Assembly (NCBI GenBank): GCA_024305745.1
Contig: JAHRBS010000005.1
Location: forward strand, 1,116,001-1,180,000
Length of the DNA: 64,000 bases
Reading direction: 5' to 3'
Source of the DNA: Polyporus tsugae
Lineage: Eukaryota; Basidiomycota; Agaricomycetes; Polyporales; Polyporaceae
Shown piece by piece: positions 56,236 to 64,000 of the stretch. Made by a program: the position numbers and the translations under genes. Numbering within the stretch: position 1 is the first letter of the stretch; every line of letters begins with the position of its first letter. The notes below the pieces were generated by a model, which ran no database searches, was not told the DNA's origin, and saw only the letters and a program-made list of their open reading frames with translations.

Positions 56236-57590
56236 CTAGAGCTGCTCCTCCCCGTGCAGGATCTTGAGACCTCTCAGCATGTGATCGCAGTTCTGAGCCA
56301 CCAGCTGGGCCATAGCCTTTGGATAACCCGCGATGATGTTGTTATACCCTTGACACAGTTGAGACTGTGTGTAGAAGTGCGAATACTGGACGAGAATACC
56401 ACGGTAGAAGTTGTCGGAGATAGACCTGGCGAGCTCGCCCTCAACGATCACCAGCATGGTCTGCTCGAGTTCCGCCGAGAGGATGGCGTTGAGCTCGAGA
56501 GCCCTAACTGGCTTGGGATAGATTTGGTTGTGAGCCCTGGAACCAAGCGAGGAGATGGAGGTCGAGCCAATACTGTGGCGAGAGCTGCTGCCTCCGCGGT
56601 ACTGTCTGAACTGGTCACCAGAGCCTTGGGAGACGGAGGCCGTTGAGGGGGTGAAGGATGACCCCTCACCGGAGGGCTGGGAGCGCATCGAGAAGTGGCC
56701 AGGAGGCGGGGGAATAGGGGTCTGTGGTACCGGGTAGCCTTGGGCCTGTTGCGAGTTAGACGGCGACGTCCGGTCCGAACTGCCAATGCCCCAGATTTCC
56801 GGGATATGGCCAATCGAGCGGAGCATGGCGAAGAGCCATCTGCACTCCATGTCGTAGATGTTGGAACACTGAGTCAGTTGAGCCACTGCGATCGGGATGT
56901 CAGCCCATGTCACAAGAGGAGGCCTGTAGTGGCTCACCAGCTTGCTCCGTTAGGTGAACTGCCACTAACTCCGGGTCGTCGGAGCGCACACAATCGGACT
57001 CGGCGGGCCAGGTGTGCTTCCACCTCAGAAACTGGCTACACATCCTGTACGGTGGGAAAGCAATTCGTTTAGAGTAGGTATGGCTAGGACTGATAAGACA
57101 GTAACGGACTTTTCGGTTATTATCGAGAAATTGAGGGCGAGAGCCCTTATGTCGTTCGGGTACCGGAAAACGGCGAGGGCAACATGAAGAGATGGAACGG
57201 TGAAATTGGGCCCAAGGAGGACTATGTCCTTGCGCTCGTGCTTTGGGAACCCGAACAGCTGCACGCAGATGTCGCGAAAAAGAACCAGGTTGTCTTCGTG
57301 CTCGGTGGGGAGGCTAATGATCGGGGGAAGGAATACGCGAGCAGGTGCCACGGAGAGAAGTGAACGGATCATTCGATCGTGTGCGTTGAGGACGGAAACG
57401 TCGTTCTCCCAGAACTTGCGGTCGGGAGGATTATTGAGGCCGGCGGCATCGTGCCCAGCACCTGCGTTGATATCGATATCTCAGCATGATTCGTCGACAA
57501 CAGCAAGTCTCCGGAGCGGAATGTTGACTTACCCGGGGGGGGCTGCACATTGGCAGCAGCAGCGGTAGAGCTCGGGAGTTGTTGTTCCAT
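56236..57590 (-). CDS. Hypothetical protein, four exons (370 aa)
   Basis: Exons 57590-57533, 57461-57164, 57044-56938 and 56885-56236 join in frame (1113 nt). The N-terminal half is helical with conserved-looking stretches (SVAPARVFLPPIISLPTEHE, ALAVFRMCSQFLRWKHTWPA, then CSNIYDMECRWLFAMLRSIG). The middle is a Ser/Gly/Gln/Pro-rich linker (about residues 200-280). The C-terminus reads LELNAILSAELEQTMLVIVE and later CDHMLRGLKILHGEEQL. I recognise no domain. Splice sites are canonical and the intron 57045-57163 (119 nt) is the longest. The coherent four-exon frame makes this a real gene rather than chance. Confidence 0.6.
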
Positions 57591-58579
57591 GTTGTCAGAG
57601 AGGGGTTGAAGCTCGGGAACGAGTGGTGCTCCAACTCTCCGACATCTGCTCTTTTACGTCGCTGTCGCGGGCGGCTGCAACTTGCGAGTCAGACGTAAGG
57701 CATCTCGATTTCGAGCAACCTGTGAGGCTGCTGAGGCTCATCAGTGGGAGAGTACTAGTCCGAATGGTTGGCCGCGGTGCGGCGCAAAGGTTGTCTGCAG
57801 TGGTCGCCTATCTTGGGAGATGTGCGTTCCATGAGGTTCCATGTCGGCAAATTCCGACACACTCCACATGGCAAATGAGTCAGACTCGTGCATGTGAGCT
57901 CGCCTCGAGCCTTGAGGCGAAGCTCGCCTCCGCACCGCAGACCACCATGTGTTCGGCAAATACTCAACCCATCTTCTGCAGCGTGCTCTGTCTCGAACGA
58001 TCTTCGTGTCCCCCGCGGATTCCAAGGTTTAGGAAGCTGTATGCGTCGCCTCTACCGCTTACTACCATGACCGGCTCCTTCGCCGGTGCTGAGACTCGCC
58101 CCTAGCCGAGACGAGCCGAGATTTTGAACAAGCGAGCAGCCAGGTGGATTGGTGAGATTGGTCCCTACATCGAATGTCACAGCGCTACGACCCTCAGAAG
58201 ATGGGCACTGCGCCGTGGTGAGCACACCGCGACCTAAATCAAGCCCGGCCGGCCGCCGATCAGCAAGAATAGCATCTCCTGCGACACTTCTGAACGACCC
58301 TGAGTGCCTGGAAAGGCAGTCTCAAGAGCCTCAGGCTCTCAGGCTGCTCTGCCTGAGCGCCTGGGGGCTCCTGTCGCACTTACCAGGAATCAGGGAAGCT
58401 CAGCAGCCACCCAGGAAAGTGTACTCTTGCTGATTTGAACCAACTCCAATAACGGTGCGTGTCTCTCATCTGCGTGCCTATCAGCACTACTAAGTTGTGT
58501 ATTGGGCCTCGTGTTCAACGCGTTCATAGCATCCGGACGACCCGAGATAGCGATTTTGGGAAGTCTCAGAAGCACAGCT
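57591..58579. other. Intergenic, no gene seen
   Basis: Upstream of the hypothetical gene; short ORFs only. Confidence 0.5.
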
Positions 58580-58904
58580 AGGTAAGAGCACCCAGTTCAT
58601 TCAAGTGTTTGTGACTCTGTGACCCGATGTCAGGCAAGTCAAGACGGTTTTGGGAAGGCTTCGAGAAGCACGACTTCCGCCCGCCCGTCGTGAGCGGTGA
58701 GGTAAGAGCACCCAGTCCATCCGAGCGTTTGTGACTCTGTGACCCGATGTCAGGCAAGTTGAGACGGTTTTGGGAAGGCTTCGAGAAGCACGCCCGCCCG
58801 TCGTGAGCGGTGAGGTAAGAGCACCCAGTCAATCCGAGCATTTGTGATACTGTGACCCGATGTCAGGCAAGTTGAGACGGTTTTGGGAAGGCTTCGAGAA
58901 GCAC
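58580..58904. repeat. Tandem repeat, 113-120 bp unit, about 2.8 copies
   Basis: Units at 58580-58699 (120 bp), 58700-58812 (113 bp) and 58813-58904 (partial). Each begins GGTAAGAGCACCCAGT and includes GTGACCCGATGTCAGGCAAG and GGTTTTGGGAAGGCTTCGAG. Units differ at a few bases, and the second lacks 7 bp present in the first. The unit has no ORF conserved in all copies; the GGTAAG at each unit start resembles a splice donor but has no partner. Confidence 0.9.
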
Positions 58905-59850
58905 CTGGTAAACAGGTTCATCCGACGGGCGCGATTACCTCTCTGCGAATAGGCCGTGAGTAACCCTGTTCTGTCCTTTGCAAGCTCTCATAGAGTGTGT
59001 CTAGCTGCGCCTATGGAGGGTCGATGCCCCGCAAACACGAGGCGCTGATCTCCAGGCCACCCATCAATGCATCCCGATCGGGATGCTCTGCAATATGGAC
59101 GCAAAGCCAGCGGGTTCGTTTGAAGCGACTTCCCAGGATTTCAATCATTCGCCGCTTATTCATCCCAGCGCGTCGACTAATTTAGGTCACGAGAATGATG
59201 TTGCGTTGACACACGATGTTCGATGACATGCTCAAGTTGACCCGCGGAGATACGGTCATCGTATGAAGTTGAGAGGCCGTTTGGCGTGGGTCAACCAAGG
59301 GCCTATGGATGATGTTTCAACGGACGGCGCTCAGTGCGAACGCCGACTAGTAGTCTTGGTGATCATCCTGCGGAGCTTGTCATCGGCGACGAGATTCATT
59401 CATTCAGTGGTATGCATCCTGGTTCGGGACCGCATGGTTTTTGATGCGCCTTACCGTAGAGTGACGACGCTAAGGATGAAGATGTAGGCAGGTATCCAAA
59501 TCAAGTGCGCATTCGTTGACGACCCTCAATTCGCAATGATCGCTCCGCACCAGCCTTGACAAAACTGTAACTGTCCCCGTTGACCCCGCTCGCTAAACCT
59601 ACAATGGAGGCTGTACAGCTTAACGCACTTGAAGCCCTATTCCTGACGTGACAGGTAAGATAGCTGACGAGGGCAGTGGATCCCGAGTCATCGAGCTCGT
59701 GGTCGCTCATCCTTCCGCCTATCTTTGGCCTTTAGGTATCGACACAATGGTCAATACTGAGGGTCAAAACCAACATGGTGGCAAGCTTGGCAAGTGCTTT
59801 ATTCCTGACGAGGGCTCTGTAAGAAACAGACTGATGATGTTTCCAAACAG
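58905..59850. other. Region upstream of the integrase-like gene
   Basis: The true 5' exon of the integrase-like gene should lie here but could not be fixed. A frame starting MVNTEGQNQHGGKLG ends at a GTAAGA donor at 59819, but the implied intron of 32 nt is too short and the phase does not fit. Confidence 0.3.
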
Positions 59851-61391
59851 CCCTGGCTCTCGACGATGTCGCATTGACCCGACTATTCCAGCAGTTCAAC
59901 CGCGAGAAAGACGGGGCGGGGTTATCCGTCGATGAACAGCTAGCTAGGCTCCGGTCTCTAGGTTGTCCAATGAGGTTCGTCCCGATCTGAATGCACGCAT
60001 CCATGATTATGGCCCAACAGAAGAGGCGATTCAGTCGCATGTCTATGTACAAGCTGCGCGCACGACTTGGTGTACCAACTGTACGAAACAAAATCAGACA
60101 GGGGTGTGCGTCAGAACGCCTGCAAGCCGTCTTGGATCTCAAGCAAAGCGACGTTCAGGGTCGTTGGGGTGTCGCACAAGTGCGACAACGTTTGGCGAAC
60201 AAGGGCATTTCGATATCTCGGTACATCTTCCTGTCATTCGCCGCCATCCAACCGTCTCACAGTGGGCTAGGGATGAACTTAGAGCTACATTGCATGACCA
60301 TTTCGACCACGAATTCGACTTCCGTTTCCCAGGGAGGGTCCGCGACGCCATTCCTCACGTTCCGTTAGATTGTATCGGTCCCATGCACCAGGTCCACGTT
60401 GATGGTCATGAGAAGCTATCTTCACAGGCCCTCCGCCTGGGCACCGTAACACTTCCCATTTACGGGTACCGGGACCTGTGGGGTGGATTGGTATTCATGC
60501 TAGTCGTACTCCCCAATGTTCGCCTTGCATCCACATGTGCACACCTTTACCTCGACTTCGTCGAGGACCATGGAGGTATGTGGCTGCTTAGTCATTTACA
60601 CGGTTGACTAATTACGGTTCTCGGGGGAAGCAATTCCAATGACCATGGTCAGCGACAAAGGTTCGGAAACCGGACAAATGATCGAATTTCAGAAGCGGCT
60701 TAGGTACGCTGCGTGGTCATCGTGTAACCCACTACTCACATTCACTGACACTTTTCCACAACTGGAGGCGAGATGCAGCACCCGAGATACCCGAAGACGA
60801 GTTCACGCCATGGGTTCAGGTGCAAAGCAAGCATAACACACCAATCGAGGGATTTTGGCTGTGGCTACGGGAAGGCGAAGGCCACAACGTTCGCAACGTG
60901 ATCCTAGGTGGCGCAGCTATATTCAATTCGAATGATCCACTTCATGTGTGCGTGCCTATCCGCTCATTGTCGTGACTTCAGTCTGATCTACGTACATCGC
61001 TGTCAGGGATGTATTCAACTGGTTATGGCCCCCTTTACTTCAGGAGCGGCTCGACAAATATCGCCAGTATTGGAATAACCATACGGTCCGCCGCCAGAAG
61101 GAGAAAGATCTTCCATCTGGGACATCTCCGATTCACATCTGGACTTGTCCGACGCATATGCGACCTACCGCCAGAGATTGTCGGGTAAACGTGCGTCGCG
61201 ATATGATCCACCAGCTTCGCGCTGAAATAGGGGGCGAAGAGGCACGCCGACTAGCGTACGAATTCGTGACTCCCGAGTTCCAAGCGGAGGCGGACGGAGC
61301 TTACGCTGATCTCGGGTGTCCTCATATCACCCTTGTGACTGCTTGGACGGTATTCCTTGCTGTACTTGATGTTTTGCAATCCCGTCGTTAA
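59851..61391 (+). CDS. DDE integrase-like protein (at least 419 aa, 5' end unresolved)
   Basis: Exons 59851-59974, 60026-60220, 60271-60575, 60631-60703, 60768-60947 and 61007-61391 keep frame for 419 codons with canonical introns of 50-64 nt. An N-terminal helix-turn-helix-like part (SMYKLRARLGVPTVRN, GRWGVAQVRQRLANKGISIS) precedes an RNase H-fold core: MHQVHVDGHEKLSSQ (first Asp, 60401), VSDKGSETGQM (second Asp, 60654) and HNTPIEGFWLWLREGEGH (Glu, 60847), the last two about 42 residues apart. DVFNWLWPPLLQERLDKYRQ and ITLVTAWTVFLAVLDVL follow. I know the family as an agaricomycete 'integrase core' protein without clear transposon structure. All three acidic residues are present and no stop interrupts the core, unlike the neighbouring Tnp2 gene. 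It may be a living transposase-like gene or a domesticated one; the start is not found. Confidence 0.7.
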
Positions 61392-61803
61392 TTGAACTCG
61401 AACACTTGATAACACCGTGTGGTACGAAGGTAGACACGGTAATCGTGGCGATGTACCGTCCCACAATGGATGCAATGATCATGGCTTCAGCATATATCCT
61501 TAGAACGTAGCGAGTACACAGTGATGAAGAATCTGAGGAAGGGCACGAGAGCACACGTTGCCGCAATGCATAGTGGTAGCGAAATGGGTGTGGCATAGGA
61601 TATACAACGTAACTCGAAGGATGATGGACGCGGGATAACGAAGACGAAGGGAATGCCCGATGATGCTAGATAAGTACAGAAAAATGATGCCTATTAAGAA
61701 TCCAAGGTCGCTCTCTGTCAGCTACGGCGAGACAACAAAGATAGATGACGCACTCACCGCAGGGATGGGACTGCTACAGCGACGAGAAGCCCACCTTCTC
61801 GGT
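61392..61803. other. Intergenic, convergent 3' flanks
   Basis: No gene seen. Confidence 0.4.
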
Positions 61804-62619
61804 TCACACCGAGGACTCGATGGGGGCCTGCAATCCACGTCTCCATGCTTCGGAGAGAGAGGGAAGGTCCAAGTCGGCGGAAAGGAACCTCTGCAGGTCG
61901 TTGATGTCCTGGGACACTAGTTCGCCGTGGATTGGTGATTGGTAACCTGGTGCCAGAGGTGAGAGCATCGGGTCGATGCTCGTAGGCATCAGGAACGAAG
62001 AGCCTAGCGCAATGCTCTGGGCGATGGCCCCGAAAGCCCTCAATCGATCTCGCTCCGACACGAGGTCCTCGTACGGCACCAATTCTGACGAAGGGTCGAA
62101 CGACGAAACCGACCCCGATGAGAGGCTCTCCACGGAGCCAGCACGCGCAGCGTGATGTATGGACAGAGACATCGGTGTATCAAAATCACGGGGGGTCTGA
62201 GGAATGGGAGGCGATGGTCCGACACAGGTGCAGCGCTCAATGAAGCCATGCGGCCGTTGGTGAATTGGACAACCGTGGGGTACGGCCCAATTCGACGGCC
62301 GCGGATGGTCATGAGAAAGACAGCAGGGTGGTGCGGCGGTGTGGGAAATGGCTCGGTGCATGACTTCGAGGTCCTGCGGCATCTGCGCCTCGGGAACGTT
62401 GGGCGCGGAAAGCTTTGATGACTGACGATGCCCGCCCTCCCTCCCAGACGACACTCCCAAGGGACCGGTTGCCACCCGACAGGATGAATTTGTGATTCCG
62501 TTCTGATGAGGAATTGGCCCCTGGTGGTCAGAGACGACGGGGAGCGATAGCGATCCATCCTGATCACCGATCTTCGCCTGTATCGTCGCTGTGACTGCGA
62601 AGTCAGCGTCCCTCGACAT
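61804..62619 (-). CDS. Hypothetical protein (271 aa)
   Basis: A single open frame with ATG at 62619. The N-terminal two thirds are Pro/Ser/His-rich without structure; the last third is more ordered and acidic (ELVPYEDLVSERDRLRAFGA, then DINDLQRFLSADLDLPSLSE and AWRRGLQAP). The ordered end suggests a real product. A splice donor GTGTGA just before the stop and another GTGAGT near 61757 could extend it through further exons. No family recognised. Confidence 0.45.
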   Translation of the reverse strand: MSRDADFAVTATIQAKIGDQDGSLSLPVVSDHQGPIPHQNGITNSSCRVATGPLGVSSGREGGHRQSSKLSAPNVPEAQMPQDLEVMHRAISHTAAPPCCLSHDHPRPSNWAVPHGCPIHQRPHGFIERCTCVGPSPPIPQTPRDFDTPMSLSIHHAARAGSVESLSSGSVSSFDPSSELVPYEDLVSERDRLRAFGAIAQSIALGSSFLMPTSIDPMLSPLAPGYQSPIHGELVSQDINDLQRFLSADLDLPSLSEAWRRGLQAPIESSV

Positions 62620-63593
62620 GCTTTCGGAGGTTTATACCCGCTTACAAGGTGGTTCCCCCAATTCACGAGCCGCCTCAGTTGGGGACAAGTCGCAAGAGCT
62701 GGGCTTGCCACGCGCAGAACGGAGCCACTTGCTTAGTCGCATTCTCAGTCTACACAGTTGTGAAGCAAAACGTTGAGTATAAGGTCGAGGACAAGCTAGA
62801 ATGGCACCATACCTTTGCATGGAACCGGTAACGTACGAGGCTTGCGGGGGACCAGATAGGCTACACACCCCACCTAACCGCAACGTCGGATGTGGGCTGA
62901 AGGGGGAATGGACACGAGGGACACAGAAACGATGTTGATTATATCCAAAAACTGCTGAGAGTCGTGGATACACGTGAGAAGGAACTGGAGGCGGAAGAAG
63001 GGTGGTAGGAGTGCATGCAACGTCAACAAGGGGACCCCCCATAAACTGGGTTGTTCCGGCAACTGCCGAGTCAACGTGGGAGTAATAATCACTGCACAGT
63101 GTCTTCTGGACGGCCGTGCTATCCTGGGCCCCCACCGCGGTTTCGTTCCCCACCCACTGCGGTCCCCTTAACACGCTGTTTCTTCCCCACTGCGTGTCTG
63201 CCTATCCCAACGACGTAGAGGCGGGAGATATTACTTGGTAAGTTTGACACACAGTCTGCACACAAGTTTGTTTCCACATTCAGCCTCCAGAAGTCCCTTC
63301 GCTCCGAATAGAAGGATCCAAGCAGCCGGCAATTCACATTGACATCAACGCCGAGCAACGCCCCGTTCTCACACCGCCCCGTTCCCTCATACTCGATTGA
63401 GACAGGTGTACAGGTGGTCATTGGACGAGTTTAAGTCCACACAGGTCCTTGAAGATGTTGCAGAAGTGGTGCATTCTGGGTGCGTCACATATCAGGCACC
63501 GTCGGGATGGCAAGTGAATTGGAAATACGATTGAGCCAGGCGGCTTCGATTGCTTCATCCGTGATGCTGTGGACACGCGGGCACGTCAGACCA
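62620..63593. other. No supported gene
   Basis: Short ORFs on both strands without recognisable features. Confidence 0.4.
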
Positions 63594-63674
63594 TTGTACT
63601 GGGGTGGAAACGCAAGCGCGTTGTACTGGGGTGGAAACGCAAGCGCGTTGTACTGGGGTGGAAACGCAAGCGCC
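63594..63674. repeat. 27-bp minisatellite, three tandem copies
   Basis: Units 63594-63620, 63621-63647 and 63648-63674 are identical except for the final base. The unit starts TTGTACTGGGGTGGAAACGC. It is stop-free in one frame on each strand: plus LYWGGNASA three times and minus ALAFPPQYN three times. Whether either is translated is unknown. Confidence 0.9.
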
Positions 63675-64000
63675 TTGTCTAGATCTGTTGACCACCGCAT
63701 TGCGTCCGACTCGGAACAGCGCTGACGATTCTTCTCCGACCATCTAGCTGGTCTAGACCATCCCCCAATCGGGTGGAACACTGGGGAAACCAAAGCATTT
63801 CGGAACCCGTGCGATACTCGCCGTTCAATAGCCCAACTCGATTTTGATAGTCCAGTTGGCCTCCAATTTCCTGCACTCCCAAATCCGTCTGTGCGGGTCG
63901 AAACGGGACCGCTGCTGCTATGGGCGGTGGAGCATACACATATCTCTCTCAGTGTTTCACCTTTCCGTTTCCGTTTTTGAGAAGTAGGCGGAAATGACTC
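63675..64000. other. Window end, no supported gene
   Basis: A minus-strand 86-codon ORF (63679-63939) overlaps the minisatellite flank; no family or splice context. Confidence 0.3.

Noticed and set aside
58580..58904. CRISPR-like direct repeats
   Set aside because: Units are over 110 bp with no unique spacers, and the genome is eukaryotic.

Overview
The window is nuclear DNA of a filamentous basidiomycete, most likely an agaricomycete of polypore type. The evidence is the gene structure (many introns of about 50-70 nt with GT-AG borders and CTNAN-like branch sites, median coding GC well above 50 percent) and the gene content: expanded F-box/leucine-rich proteins, a DUF6533 membrane-protein cluster, a multi-exon cytochrome P450, a secreted polysaccharide lyase family 8 enzyme, a Tnp2-type (CACTA/EnSpm-like) transposase and a tRNA-Ile(AAU). 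No species call is possible from the sequence alone. All exon models are my own reading of splice sites, checked by reading-frame continuity.

Left part (1-13 kb). Three tandem, separately damaged copies of an unrecognised gene family (125-970, 3086-3960, 4329-5340) surround an F-box pseudogene (1690-3060). Then follow a single-pass Ser/Thr-rich membrane protein (5860-7488, minus), a CHY zinc-finger protein with a 5-nt first coding exon (7927-8548), an intact F-box protein (8935-10978, minus) and a penta-EF-hand calcium-binding protein with seven exons (11401-12531, minus).

DUF6533 cluster (13-27 kb). Four related genes in different states: two intact (13069-14905 minus; 16183-18012 plus), one nearly intact with one lesion (24048-25716) and one fragment (26115-26640). 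Between them lie an F-box pseudogene (18453-20229, minus) and a beta-propeller lactonase (21740-22927). In two paralogues the frame works only if a 2-nt exon is included.

Metabolic and surface block (27-50 kb). A PL8 lyase with a Ser/Thr-rich N-terminal extension (26984-30294, minus), tRNA-Ile (31416-31489), a P450 (33049-35469), a multi-span membrane protein with a late frameshift (36951-38370, minus), a mucin-like secreted repeat protein (41729-42634), a conserved protein of unknown role (43162-44604, minus), and a tandem pair of F-box-family genes, the second of which lacks the F-box (45155-47050 and 47874-49418, minus).

Mobile-element block (51-64 kb). A decayed Tnp2-like transposase (51470-54758) is followed at once by a 479-bp element with about 75-bp imperfect terminal inverted repeats and a TTA duplication (54795-55273). 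Then come a hypothetical gene (56236-57590, minus), a 113-120 bp tandem repeat (58580-58904), an integrase-like DDE gene that is open over its last 419 codons (59851-61391), a further hypothetical ORF (61804-62619, minus) and a 27-bp minisatellite (63594-63674). There is no operon logic; genes are monocistronic. The themes are lineage-specific family expansion (F-box, DUF6533, the 5' triplet), pseudogenisation, and transposon activity.
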